Source: Raineya sp. (GTDB lineage Bacteria; Bacteroidota; Bacteroidia; Cytophagales; Thermonemataceae). From it: a stretch of 64,000 nt of DNA. Shown in pieces: positions 44,960-53,733 of the stretch. Below the pieces are notes generated by a model. The model saw only the letters and a program-made list of their open reading frames with translations, was not told where the DNA came from and did no database searches. Within the stretch, counting starts at the first letter, position 1; every line of letters begins with the position of its first letter. The stretch is from assembly GCA_025454915.1 (NCBI GenBank), contig JALONN010000008.1, positions 269,724 through 333,723 of the forward strand, in the 5' to 3' direction. Position numbers and translations under genes: made by a program.

Positions 44960-47803
44960 ATGCAAGAACCTACTTATATATTAGACCAAAAACCAGAAAA
45001 TAAAGGTTTAGATGCTCAATGGCTACGTAAACAAGGCATTCAGTATTTACAAGAACTTACCAATCTCTGGACAGACTATAATGACCATGATCCAGGTGTT
45101 ACAATTTTGGAGGTATTGTGTTATGCTCTAACAGAATTGAGCTATAAAGCCGATTTGGACGTAAAAGATATCTTGTTTTCATCAAAAGATTCTACAAACT
45201 TTTTCTATAAACCACAAGATGTCTATACCTCACATCCTACAAGTCATCAGGATTATAGAAAAATAATGATTGACACTATCCCTGAAATTAAAAACGTTTG
45301 GTTTTTTCCATATCCTGAAAGTAGAAATACTCTAAAAGGCTTATACCAAATTATTATTGAGTTGGATGAGTCTACACAAAGTTTAGAAGAACAAAAAGAA
45401 ACGATTATCCATAAAGTAAAAGAAATATTTGCTCAAAACAGAAGTTTGTGTGAAGATATTGAAGAGGTTAAAATTGCAGAAACAATTAATCTGTCTATCA
45501 AAGCAGATATAGAAGTTGAGGAAATAGGGAACTTAGAGCATATATTGGCAAATATTTATTCAAAAGCCAATCAAATGGTATCGCCAAATATTCCTTTTTA
45601 TTCTTTTGACGATTTATCACAAGAGGGTTGGAAATTGAAAGATATATTTTCAGGACCAATTTTAAAGCATGGATTTATAAAAGATGAAGATTTAAAAGAT
45701 AAAACAGATAAAATCCTGATTTCTGATATCATTAAAATGATTATGCAGATAAAAGGTGTAATCAGTATTAAAAATCTTGCTTTAATCACAGAAAAAGGAG
45801 AAGTTTTTGACAATCAAATCAGTATTGATAAATATATTATTCCTCGTTTTATCTTGCCTAAAGATAATAAACAAGGTATTCGATTCTTTAAAGGTTTAAT
45901 TGAAAATCAAAATATCTACTATCAAGAAGTTTATAGATTACTAAATGAATTTTATTCAAAAAATAAAAGAATTTATAGAATAGAAAAAACAGACAGAGAC
46001 TTTTTATCAAATAAAGACCAAAGAAATATTTCTAAAGAAATAGAAGAGTATTATTCTATTCAAAATGATTTTCCTGATGTGTATGGAATAGGAGAAGAAG
46101 GTATTCCTGGTTCGCCTAATGTGAGAAGAAAAGCTGAAGCAAAACAATTAAAAGGATATTTGTTATTGTTTGAGCAGATTTTAGCCAATTACCTTTCACA
46201 ACTGGCTCATGCCAAACAACTATTCTCTAGTAGCGAAATTAAACAAACATATTTCTATCAATATCTCAATAATGTCCCTGATGCTCAGAATCTCTTGCAA
46301 AGAAGTCAAGAAGCTATCATAGTAGATAAAAACCTTCCTTTGGATTACAAAGCTGGATTGCCACTGTTAATGTCTGATAAAACCTCTTTTTTGGATAGAA
46401 GAAACAGATTGCTTGATTTCATCTTAGCTATTTATGGGGAGTCAATTTACGAATATCCATCTATTCAGAAAAACTATTATTATACAGGTAAAACTTTTGA
46501 GGAGTACAGTCTAAAAGTAAAAGGCAGATTTTTATATTATCTCAACTATCTTAACCAAAATAAAAACAAAGCTTTTAATTATCTTAAAGGCTACAGGACA
46601 GTCAATAATATATCTGGAGTCGAATCGAAACTCAATGTACTTTTTGGACTTGGTTTTACCAAAGAAGATTCCGAAAACGAACCTATAAAAAGATATTCAC
46701 CATTTAAAGAAACCAATAAGTGGGGATTAAAGTTGGTAGATTCAGATTCTTCTGAAAAAGACTTACAACAATGGAAAAAATTAACAGATTTTAAGGAAAT
46801 AGGAATCAATAAAAAGCAAATTTTTGAATATTTTGACTATTTGGATGAAGAAGATATTGGGATTGAACTCAGCTCAGAAAAAGCAACCGAAATTATACAA
46901 CAACTCAATCCTTTAAAACATAAAATATTAGATGTAAAGCTTTTACAATATGGTATTTATGCTCAAAACTATCTAATAGGAAAATCGCCTAAACAAAAAG
47001 ATTTTAGTATTGTTCTCAAACAAGATGAAAATTATTTATGGTTAGGTAATTATGCAAGCATAGAAGAAGCTAATATTGCAGCAGGTGGACTTAAAAATTT
47101 GCTCATAGAGTTGAATATTAAATCTGAAGGTTTTTTCCTGTTAGAAAACATTTTACTTCGACCTGAAACAGAAGATAAAAAGTTTGGCTTTTATATCTTA
47201 GATGAAAAAGGTAAACCTTTCTTACAAACAGCTGAAGAATTTGATTTCCCTAAACGTAAAAAACTAATTGAAGACTTAGAACATCACCTGACAGACTACG
47301 AAAACTATGATGTAGAACGCAGAGAAGATGGAAATTTTGAGGTACATTTGCAAATCAAGGACATGGACCTCACTTTGAAGAGTATTAAAAATTATGAATC
47401 TGTACAGGAGATCCATAATAAAATGGAACAGGTCTATGATTTCTTGTCAAATAAATATGATTTGATTCCATATAACGAAAAAATAGAACTTTATATCAAA
47501 GATAAAGACGATGAAAAGGAAATTCCAGAAAGTTTCTATAATTTCCAAGTAAGTTGTTTTATGCCCAATTGGACGTCAAGGTTTTCTGACAAAGAATTTA
47601 GAAAGGTATTTGAAGAAACACTTTTACAAATACTGCCATCCCATATCTCATTTAAGTGTTTTTGGTTTGGAGTGGATGAAATGAAGATGGTAGAAAAGTT
47701 GTTTAATATGTGGCTCAATGCAAAACAGAAATCAACAAAAGAGGATACACAAGTAAGTGAAAGTATTATTAGCGATTTCCTCTATAATGTTATATTGAAA
47801 TAA
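44960..47803 (+). CDS. Afp12/Pvc12-like baseplate protein
   Basis: 947 residues. The N-terminus carries the motif of the second large baseplate component of Afp/PVC-type systems: 'LRKQGIQYLQELTNLWTDYN' then 'DHDPGVTILEVLCYALTELS', residues about 22-61. The family's usual wording is 'WTDYNxHDPGxTLLExLCYAxTDL'. The rest is long and diverged, with charged helices and no other domain I recognise. The family is part of the baseplate wedge that triggers sheath contraction. Unusually, the gene lies upstream of the sheath gene instead of after the J gene. It starts 5 bp after the M23 peptidase stop. Confidence 0.78.
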   Translation: MQEPTYILDQKPENKGLDAQWLRKQGIQYLQELTNLWTDYNDHDPGVTILEVLCYALTELSYKADLDVKDILFSSKDSTNFFYKPQDVYTSHPTSHQDYRKIMIDTIPEIKNVWFFPYPESRNTLKGLYQIIIELDESTQSLEEQKETIIHKVKEIFAQNRSLCEDIEEVKIAETINLSIKADIEVEEIGNLEHILANIYSKANQMVSPNIPFYSFDDLSQEGWKLKDIFSGPILKHGFIKDEDLKDKTDKILISDIIKMIMQIKGVISIKNLALITEKGEVFDNQISIDKYIIPRFILPKDNKQGIRFFKGLIENQNIYYQEVYRLLNEFYSKNKRIYRIEKTDRDFLSNKDQRNISKEIEEYYSIQNDFPDVYGIGEEGIPGSPNVRRKAEAKQLKGYLLLFEQILANYLSQLAHAKQLFSSSEIKQTYFYQYLNNVPDAQNLLQRSQEAIIVDKNLPLDYKAGLPLLMSDKTSFLDRRNRLLDFILAIYGESIYEYPSIQKNYYYTGKTFEEYSLKVKGRFLYYLNYLNQNKNKAFNYLKGYRTVNNISGVESKLNVLFGLGFTKEDSENEPIKRYSPFKETNKWGLKLVDSDSSEKDLQQWKKLTDFKEIGINKKQIFEYFDYLDEEDIGIELSSEKATEIIQQLNPLKHKILDVKLLQYGIYAQNYLIGKSPKQKDFSIVLKQDENYLWLGNYASIEEANIAAGGLKNLLIELNIKSEGFFLLENILLRPETEDKKFGFYILDEKGKPFLQTAEEFDFPKRKKLIEDLEHHLTDYENYDVERREDGNFEVHLQIKDMDLTLKSIKNYESVQEIHNKMEQVYDFLSNKYDLIPYNEKIELYIKDKDDEKEIPESFYNFQVSCFMPNWTSRFSDKEFRKVFEETLLQILPSHISFKCFWFGVDEMKMVEKLFNMWLNAKQKSTKEDTQVSESIISDFLYNVILK

Positions 47804-47851
47804 AAAAAAATACATACGAAACTTGGTTTAAAAAGAAAACTTGTGTTATAT

Positions 47852-47872
47852 TGGGCTTGATTTTCAAGTCCA
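47852..47872. terminator. Hairpin between the Afp12-like and sheath genes
   Basis: The 9-bp stem TGGGCTTGA / TCAAGTCCA (one G-U pair) with loop TTT is followed by GATTATTTTG. It may be a partial terminator or attenuator that separates the leader/baseplate genes from the highly expressed sheath and tube genes, or a mark for RNA processing. Confidence 0.5.
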
Positions 47873-47908
47873 GATTATTTTGAAACTAAATTAAATACTA
47901 ATTTAACT

Positions 47909-49492
47909 ATGTCCGTAAAGTTAGCAACCCCCGGCGTTTACATTGATGAAAAAAACGCATTTCCCTCATCTGTAGTGGCTGTGCCTACTGCTGTACCTGC
48001 TTTTATAGGTTACACAGAAAAAACTACAAGAAATGGACAGAGCCTTGTAAATGCTCCTGTTAGAATTTCTTCATTGAAAGAGTTTCATGATACTTTTGGA
48101 AGAGGTTTTATTCCTGCATTCCAAGTACGTGAAAATTTATCTGGAGAAGGCTTTGATTTTGAAGTAGGTGGCAAATCTTATGATGTTGCCCTTGAAGCAA
48201 AATCTCGTTTCCTTTTATATGATAGCATCAGATTATTCTTTGCTAATGGAGGAAATGCTTGTTATGTAATTTCTTCAGGTAGCTATTACAAAAAAGTAGA
48301 AAAGTCTGTAGCTGTAGTAGATGCAAAAGATGACAAAAAGCCTGCTGAGAAAACAAAAGTACAAGTAACACAAGCAAATGCTATTACAAAATCAGCTTTA
48401 GAAGCTGGTATTGAAGCTCTTCGTAGCGAACAAGAGCCTACTATGCTTGTTATTCCCGAAGCTGTGATGCTTTCTAAAGAGGATTGTTTTGCTTTACAAC
48501 AAGCTATGCTAAAACATTGCGGATTAGACACTAAAAGCAGATTTGCTATATTAGATGTTTATGATGGATACTTACCTAGAACATATGATAATAAGGACGT
48601 TATTACCTCTTTCAGAGAAAATTTAGGTAATAACTATTTAAACTTTGGTGCTGCATACTATCCTTGGTTGCGTACATCTATTGTACAATCAGAAGAAGTT
48701 AGCTTTGCGAACATATCAAATAAAGATGTTTTAGTTGAAATTCTTGAAAAAGAAACCAAAGAAACCATCGGTGATGGCAAAAGAGCTGAAGAATTAAAAG
48801 TTGAAATTAGAAAGATTAAAGATGATAATGCGAATGTAGAAAGCTTGAGCCAAGTATTACTAATGAGTAGCAATGCTTACAAAGCTATTTTGGATAGCAT
48901 GAGAACTCAAATGAATATTTTGCCTCCAAGTGCTGGTATGGCTGGTATTTATACTGCTGTAGATAATACAAGAGGTGTATGGAAAGCTCCTGCAAATGTA
49001 GGATACTCTAATGTCGTTACACCTGCTGTTAAAATTACACATGAAGATCAAGAAGATTTAAACGTTACCATTAGCGGAAAATCTGTAAATGCTATTCGTA
49101 CATTTGTAGGTGATGGTATCTTGGTTTGGGGTGCAAGAACATTGGATGGCAATAGCAAAGACTGGCGTTATGTCAACGTTCGTAGAACTTTAATCTTCAT
49201 TGAGCAATCAATCAAGGCTGCTGCAAGAACGTATGTTTTTGAGCCTAATACACCCAATACTTGGTTACTTATCAGAAGTATGATTAATTCATTCTTGAGT
49301 GATTTGTGGAGACAAGGGGCTTTAGTAGGAACTACTCCTGAGCAGGCTTTCCAAGTAGAAGTAGGTTTAGGTACAACTATGACTGCTGATGATGTTTTGG
49401 ATGGTGTTATGAGAATTACAGTAAGATTGGCTGTTTCTCGTCCTGCTGAATTCATTGTAATTACTTTTGAACAAAAAGTTCAAGAAGCATAA
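47909..49492 (+). CDS. Contractile tail sheath protein
   Basis: 527 residues. The N-terminus 'ATPGVYIDEKNAFPSSVVAV' followed by 'PTAVPAFIGYTEKT' is the classic sheath start of Afp2/Pvc2-type proteins. The C-terminus shows 'WRYVNVRRTLIFIEQSIKAA' and 'NTWLLIRSMINSFLSDLWRQ', then 'AFQVEVGLGTTMTADDVLDG', the conserved interlocking core. The sheath contracts and drives the inner tube outward. A Lys/Glu-rich insertion at about residues 128-155 (DAKDDKKPAEKTKVQVTQ) is probably a surface loop. Only one sheath gene is present, whereas Afp has three paralogues. A 105-bp gap with a hairpin precedes it, unlike the tight spacing elsewhere. Confidence 0.95.
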   Translation: MSVKLATPGVYIDEKNAFPSSVVAVPTAVPAFIGYTEKTTRNGQSLVNAPVRISSLKEFHDTFGRGFIPAFQVRENLSGEGFDFEVGGKSYDVALEAKSRFLLYDSIRLFFANGGNACYVISSGSYYKKVEKSVAVVDAKDDKKPAEKTKVQVTQANAITKSALEAGIEALRSEQEPTMLVIPEAVMLSKEDCFALQQAMLKHCGLDTKSRFAILDVYDGYLPRTYDNKDVITSFRENLGNNYLNFGAAYYPWLRTSIVQSEEVSFANISNKDVLVEILEKETKETIGDGKRAEELKVEIRKIKDDNANVESLSQVLLMSSNAYKAILDSMRTQMNILPPSAGMAGIYTAVDNTRGVWKAPANVGYSNVVTPAVKITHEDQEDLNVTISGKSVNAIRTFVGDGILVWGARTLDGNSKDWRYVNVRRTLIFIEQSIKAAARTYVFEPNTPNTWLLIRSMINSFLSDLWRQGALVGTTPEQAFQVEVGLGTTMTADDVLDGVMRITVRLAVSRPAEFIVITFEQKVQEA

Positions 49493-49543
49493 TTTTAATT
49501 TTCTCTTTGTATTAGTTATTGACATTTTTAAAGATAAAAAACT

Positions 49544-50002
49544 ATGGCATCAGACAATAGTGCTCTTTGGCCCGTTGGTGGTTTTTATTTCACCGTAAAC
49601 ATTCCTGATATTAATGATGATTTAGAATGTACAGAAGTTACAGGTCTAAAGCTAAAATCTAAAAATATGGATTACAGACCTGGTAATGATCCTACATTCA
49701 TTATGATGAAAATACCAGGCTTGAAAGAATTTGAAAACTTAACCATAAAAAAAGCTGTATTCAAACAAGATATAGCTCTCTATACATGGTATAAAAGTAT
49801 CCAAAGTGGTGGTAACGACCAAGAAAGAAAGGATATCGTTATTACACTAAAAGATGAACAAGGTGACCCTATCATGTCTTGGACAGTTTTGAAGGCTTTC
49901 CCAATTAGTTATTCTGGTCCAGATTTAAAATCTACAGATAGCCAAATTGCTTTTGAAAGCATCGAGCTTACTCACCAAGGTATTGAGCAAGAATTAGCTT
50001 AA
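49544..50002 (+). CDS. Inner tube protein (Hcp/gp19-like)
   Basis: 152 residues, typical of Afp1/Pvc1-type tube proteins. The start 'WPVGGFYFTVNIPDINDDLE' and the central 'CTEVTGLKLKSKNMDYRPGN' followed by 'VFKQDIALYTWYKSIQ' fit the phage-tail-tube/Hcp fold. Many copies stack as hexamers to make the rigid tube that is injected and that holds cargo. The second tube gene lies 80 bp downstream, behind a strong hairpin. The start ATG is 51 bp after the sheath stop. Confidence 0.93.
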   Translation: MASDNSALWPVGGFYFTVNIPDINDDLECTEVTGLKLKSKNMDYRPGNDPTFIMMKIPGLKEFENLTIKKAVFKQDIALYTWYKSIQSGGNDQERKDIVITLKDEQGDPIMSWTVLKAFPISYSGPDLKSTDSQIAFESIELTHQGIEQELA

Positions 50003-50035
50003 TGTAATTACTTTATAATTAGTGTTTTACAAATG

Positions 50036-50065
50036 AAGTTGTTCGGTACTTGTACCGAGCAACTT
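50036..50065. terminator. Strong hairpin between the two tube genes
   Basis: The left arm AAGTTGTTCGGTAC pairs with GTACCGAGCAACTT over 14 bp (one G-U pair), with a two-base loop TT. A weak T-run (CCTTTTC) follows. It sits between the first tube gene and the second (start 50083), where partial termination or mRNA protection would let the sheath and first tube be made in excess over later baseplate parts. Confidence 0.65.
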
Positions 50066-50082
50066 ACCTTTTCATAATATTT

Positions 50083-50739
50083 ATGCATCCAGTACAAGGT
50101 TTTATACATACTCCTCCTGTTGGTTATTACTTCAATGTTACTATTTTGGAGAATTCGAAAGGGGCGTCTCCAAATTCAACAGCAAAAAGCAAAGTGGGTA
50201 AACTTATAGAAAAAGGTAAACCTATTTTTGAAAAAGTAAAAAATGGAGTAATAGATTCTGCATTTCAAGAGGTATCTGGCTTAAAAGCAAGTATTAGCCC
50301 TGAGCCTATTATTTCTGGTGGAGATACCTTTGCTTACCAAGTACCTAAAGGAAATGTAAATTTTGAACCTTTACTCTTACAAAGAGGCTTAATAACTGTA
50401 AAATCTGCTTTGCAAGAATGGTGTAAAGAGTGCTTGTTAAAGGGTGATTTCTCTTTGATTACTACAAAAGATGTTGTAGTAACTCTTTTAGACCCTACAG
50501 ACCATATCCCTGTGAGTGCATGGATATTTCGTGAGGCTTACCCTATTGAATACGAAATATCAGGATTTAATGCCAAAGAGGGACAAATTATGGTGGAGAA
50601 AATTAAATTAGTGTATAGATATTTTGAATTTGCTATGGATGCTCTTGAAAAAAGTGACCCAACAATGGCGAAAGATATAAAGAATATAAAAATGGGAGTT
50701 AAAGGAACATTGACTGTAAAGAAAAAACTCAAAATATAA
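50083..50739 (+). CDS. Second tube protein (Afp5-like)
   Basis: 218 residues from the ATG at 50083. A TTG further up (50050) lies inside the hairpin and is unlikely to be used. The sequence 'HTPPVGYYFNVTILENSKG' then 'FQEVSGLKASISPEPIISGG' and 'WIFREAYPIEYEISGFNAKE' matches tube proteins of the Afp5/Pvc5 type, which join the tube to the baseplate. It is larger than the main tube protein because of a Lys/Ser-rich insertion at residues 20-60. It is followed 3 bp later by a 58-residue DUF5908 gene. Confidence 0.85.
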   Translation: MHPVQGFIHTPPVGYYFNVTILENSKGASPNSTAKSKVGKLIEKGKPIFEKVKNGVIDSAFQEVSGLKASISPEPIISGGDTFAYQVPKGNVNFEPLLLQRGLITVKSALQEWCKECLLKGDFSLITTKDVVVTLLDPTDHIPVSAWIFREAYPIEYEISGFNAKEGQIMVEKIKLVYRYFEFAMDALEKSDPTMAKDIKNIKMGVKGTLTVKKKLKI

Positions 50740-50742
50740 TCT

Positions 50743-50919
50743 ATGCCCATAGAAATAAAGGAGTTGCATATTAAAGTGACCATACAAGATGCACCCAAAC
50801 AAAGCCCTATAACCCATGAAAAAATAGCTGAGGAAATATCTCCCAGCCTTAAAAAAGAAATTATGGAGGAATGTGTAGAAAGAGTTTTAGAAATTTTAGA
50901 ACGTAAATTTGAAGATTGA
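50743..50919 (+). CDS. DUF5908 small protein (58 residues)
   Basis: 58 residues starting 'MPIEIKELHIKVTIQDAPKQ' and ending '...VLEILERKFED'. This start is the signature of DUF5908, small proteins encoded in Afp/PVC-type loci, where afp6 holds the same place between tube and LysM genes. The role is unproven, perhaps assembly or a baseplate adaptor. It starts 3 bp after the second tube stop and ends 2 bp before the next ATG, so it is fully embedded in the operon. Confidence 0.85.
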   Translation: MPIEIKELHIKVTIQDAPKQSPITHEKIAEEISPSLKKEIMEECVERVLEILERKFED

Positions 50920-50921
50920 TT

Positions 50922-51647
50922 ATGTTTCCTGACTTAAATAATATTATAGATAGTCTACCAAAAATGTCTGCTTTTTTTACGTTAAAAAGTAAAAGTAAAG
51001 ATACTGAAAATAAAATTACACTTAAAATAAATCCAATATCTTGGACAGAGAGTGTATCTATATCATATGGCAGTGATGTTGAGGGGACACCTAATAAAGA
51101 TGCAAATGGAAATCTAATACCCCCTAAAAAGGAGCCAGCCTATAAAAAGCATAATTTTGGAAATTTGTCGTTTAAAATTATTTTATATGATAAATTAGGA
51201 TTAAGTTATAATGATAAATCTATTGATGATGTTGAAACTCAAATAAGAAAATTAAAAGACACTATTTATCATTATGTACAAGATGATCATTCTCAACCAT
51301 GTGTTGAAATTCTATGGGGGACAAAATTATATGAAAACTGCTATATATCAGATATGGGAATTAATTACACATTATTTAATAAATCAGGTAAAGCATTAAG
51401 AGCTGAGATAGATTTAAAATTTATCATTGGTTTAGATAAAAAAACAGAAGATAATATGAAACAACAAAAGTCTCCAGATATGTCACGTATTAGGAGATTG
51501 AATGATGAAGACAAATTATCTTTGATGTGTGCAGAATTCTATGGAGATAGTTCAAAACAGCTACTTGTAGCCAAAGAAAATGGTATTATCAACTTTCGTA
51601 AAATAAAAGCAGGTACAGAAGTATATTTTCCTCCAATAAAAAAATAA
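50922..51647 (+). CDS. LysM-containing tube/baseplate protein (Afp7-like)
   Basis: 241 residues from the ATG at 50922; a TTG at 50916 would overlap the preceding stop. The N-terminal ~180 residues match the 'contractile injection system tube protein' domain ('KITLKINPISWTESVSISYG', 'NLSFKIILYDKLGLSYNDKS', 'EILWGTKLYENCYISDMGIN', 'FNKSGKALRAEIDLKF'). The C-terminal 50 residues are LysM-like ('LMCAEFYGDSSKQLLVAKEN' to 'KAGTEVYFPPIKK'). Afp7-type proteins cap the tube bottom and link it to the spike. It is followed 2 bp later by the spike gene. Confidence 0.85.
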   Translation: MFPDLNNIIDSLPKMSAFFTLKSKSKDTENKITLKINPISWTESVSISYGSDVEGTPNKDANGNLIPPKKEPAYKKHNFGNLSFKIILYDKLGLSYNDKSIDDVETQIRKLKDTIYHYVQDDHSQPCVEILWGTKLYENCYISDMGINYTLFNKSGKALRAEIDLKFIIGLDKKTEDNMKQQKSPDMSRIRRLNDEDKLSLMCAEFYGDSSKQLLVAKENGIINFRKIKAGTEVYFPPIKK

Positions 51648-51649
51648 CT

Positions 51650-53458
51650 ATGGCAGAAAAACTATCTTATTATGGAAGTGTGCTTAGATACATTATTCTT
51701 GCTAATGGTAAAGAAATGAGTGAATATCAGTTTCCTATACTCAAAATGGAGATTCATAAAGAAATGTTCAAAGTTCCTTATGCATTTTTAGAAATAAAAG
51801 ATGGAGGAAGAGGAGAAAAAGATACATTTGATGCTGGGGAATCTGAAAATTTTACAATCGGAAGTGAGATAACTATAAAATTGGGTGATGCTGATAAACA
51901 GGAACAAGTATTTAAAGGGGTTATTACCAAACAGGCTTTTAAGGTAAGAAAAGGGGCATCATATTTACAACTGGAGTGTAAAGACAAAACCTTTAAAATG
52001 ACGTATGGCAAGACTTATGATGTCATCAAAGAGAAAAAAGATAGCGATATTATAGGAGATATTCTAAGTAAACGCTACTCAGATATAGAAAAAGAAGTAG
52101 CAAGTTTTGGAGCAGAAAGGCTAAGTTTTTCTTTTAGTGAGGCAAGTGATTGGGATACAGTGATGATGCTTGCAGACTCCAATGGTAAAGTAGCCATTAT
52201 TGATGATGGTAAAATTACCGTCAAAGATTTTGAAATGAAAGCTCCGAAATATAATATTTCTTTTGAGCATGATATTATAGACATGACTTTGGATGCAGAT
52301 ATTAAAAGATATGCTGCTGAAGTAGAAGCAAGGGCATCAGACTCCAAAGAACAAAAACATGAAGATTCTTCGGCTACACCTAAAAATTTCAAGTTTGGAG
52401 GAGATAATTTTAAACCTCAAGAATCTTTTGAAAAGGTATTTGGTAAAACCAAACGTAAAGTTTATACTCCTCAAAAAACACCTAAAGAATCTACTGAAAT
52501 AGCAAAAGCTTTGCATGTAAAGGCTCAATTAGCTCAATTTCAGGGTAGTATTAAAATAAGAGGAAATAACCAGCTCAAAGTAGGAGATACTATTGAGGTA
52601 AAAGGTTTGAATAAAACCTTTACAGGAACACATTTTATTAGTGGTATTACTCATACCATGGAAGAAAAAGACTGGAAAACAGAATTGCATATAGGTCTTT
52701 CTGAGAAATGGTATTTGGATGACAAACCAGCCATGTCCAATAAAAACAATAGTACAGGAGGTTTGCATATACCCATCAAAGGTTTACACAATGCCAAAGT
52801 GGTGAGTATCCATAATGATAAAAATGGTTTCTATAGAGTAGAAGTGCATATTTTACATTTACAAGAAGCTAACCAAACGATATGGGCAAGACCTGCCCAG
52901 TTTTATGCTTTTGAGAATGTAGGTTCATTTTTTATGCCAGAAGTAGGTAGCGAGGTAATTGTTGGGTTTATTAATGAAGACCCAGAACAGGCTGTTATTT
53001 TGGGATGCTTGTATAACGAATCGACACATGCAGGAGGGTATGTTCCTGATGAAGACAACTCTAAAAAAGCAATTCTTACCAAAAGTGAGATGAAAATCGA
53101 GTTTAATGATAAGGAAAAAATTTTCCAGATTCATACAAAAAATGGTAACGAAATAACCATTAAAGACGAAGAAGACGAAGAAACTATTTTGATTAAAGAT
53201 AAACACGGAAACCTGATTCAAACAGGAAAGTCTAAAATTAGTGTAAAAGCTGTGGAAGACTTTGAGTTAGAAGCGAAAAATATTTTGTTTAAAGCGGAAG
53301 AGAAACTCACTATCAATGCTAAAGGTAATGATGCCATTGTGGTTACAGACAAAATTGAACAAAAAGCAAAAGGTAGCAAAATGGTAGTAGATGCCACATC
53401 AGAATTTACAGCTTCAGCAATTTTGAAATTAAAAGGTTCACAAACTCATATCGGTTAA
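51650..53458 (+). CDS. VgrG-like spike protein (Afp8-like, gp27-gp5 type)
   Basis: 602 residues. The N-terminal half has the gp27-like hub fold ('ILKMEIHKEMFKVPYAFLEI', 'KVRKGASYLQLECKDKTFKM'). The OB-fold spans about 375-470 ('HNAKVVSIHNDKNGFYRVEV', 'MPEVGSEVIVGFINEDPEQA', 'VILGCLYNESTHAGGY'), and the C-terminal beta-helical spike is repetitive (about 480-602, 'GNEITIKDEEDEETILIKDK'). Three copies form the piercing spike under the tube, closed at the tip by the PAAR protein encoded next. An insertion with a Lys/Glu-rich linker is seen around residues 220-290. No catalytic extension is visible. Confidence 0.92.
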   Translation: MAEKLSYYGSVLRYIILANGKEMSEYQFPILKMEIHKEMFKVPYAFLEIKDGGRGEKDTFDAGESENFTIGSEITIKLGDADKQEQVFKGVITKQAFKVRKGASYLQLECKDKTFKMTYGKTYDVIKEKKDSDIIGDILSKRYSDIEKEVASFGAERLSFSFSEASDWDTVMMLADSNGKVAIIDDGKITVKDFEMKAPKYNISFEHDIIDMTLDADIKRYAAEVEARASDSKEQKHEDSSATPKNFKFGGDNFKPQESFEKVFGKTKRKVYTPQKTPKESTEIAKALHVKAQLAQFQGSIKIRGNNQLKVGDTIEVKGLNKTFTGTHFISGITHTMEEKDWKTELHIGLSEKWYLDDKPAMSNKNNSTGGLHIPIKGLHNAKVVSIHNDKNGFYRVEVHILHLQEANQTIWARPAQFYAFENVGSFFMPEVGSEVIVGFINEDPEQAVILGCLYNESTHAGGYVPDEDNSKKAILTKSEMKIEFNDKEKIFQIHTKNGNEITIKDEEDEETILIKDKHGNLIQTGKSKISVKAVEDFELEAKNILFKAEEKLTINAKGNDAIVVTDKIEQKAKGSKMVVDATSEFTASAILKLKGSQTHIG

Positions 53459-53462
53459 GCTT

Positions 53463-53729
53463 ATGAAAATGGCAGCAAGAGTAGGAGATATAAACAACAC
53501 AGGTGGTCCGATTTTAATGGGAGCTACTACAGTGTTAATTGGGGGCAAACCAGCAGCTATTGCCACCAAAATGACGATTAACAACATGATGAATGGAGCA
53601 CCAGACCCTATTATAATGGGCTCAACAACTGTACTAATTGAAAATATGCCAGCAGTAAGAGTAGGAGACCCTACTGCAGGAGGGGCGACGATTGCTATGG
53701 GGTGTCCAACTGTTTTAATAGGAGGTTAA
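53463..53729 (+). CDS. PAAR-like spike-tip protein without histidines
   Basis: 88 residues. The protein shows the PAAR repeat pattern 'AARVGDINNTGGPILMGATT' with 'VLIGGKPAA', then 'PDPIIMGSTTVLIENMPAVR' with 'VGDPTAGGATIAMGCPTVLI'. It forms the sharp tip of the injection spike. In classical PAAR tips a zinc ion is held by three His and one Cys. Here there is no His at all and only one Cys (near residue 82), and the positions usually occupied by His read N or G ('INNTGG', 'TAGG'). The tip must therefore be stabilised without zinc or with a different metal site. It starts 4 bp after the spike gene. Confidence 0.88.
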   Translation: MKMAARVGDINNTGGPILMGATTVLIGGKPAAIATKMTINNMMNGAPDPIIMGSTTVLIENMPAVRVGDPTAGGATIAMGCPTVLIGG

Positions 53730-53733
53730 TATT

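Noticed and set aside
47909..49492. Reading the locus as an ordinary prophage
   Set aside because: There are no capsid, portal, terminase, integrase or lysis genes in the window, while DUF4255, DUF5908, a LysM tube protein and an AAA+ ATPase are eCIS markers.
50050..50082. Upstream TTG start for the second tube gene
   Set aside because: It lies inside the 14-bp hairpin and would add eleven residues without similarity to tube proteins; the ATG at 50083 precedes the conserved part.
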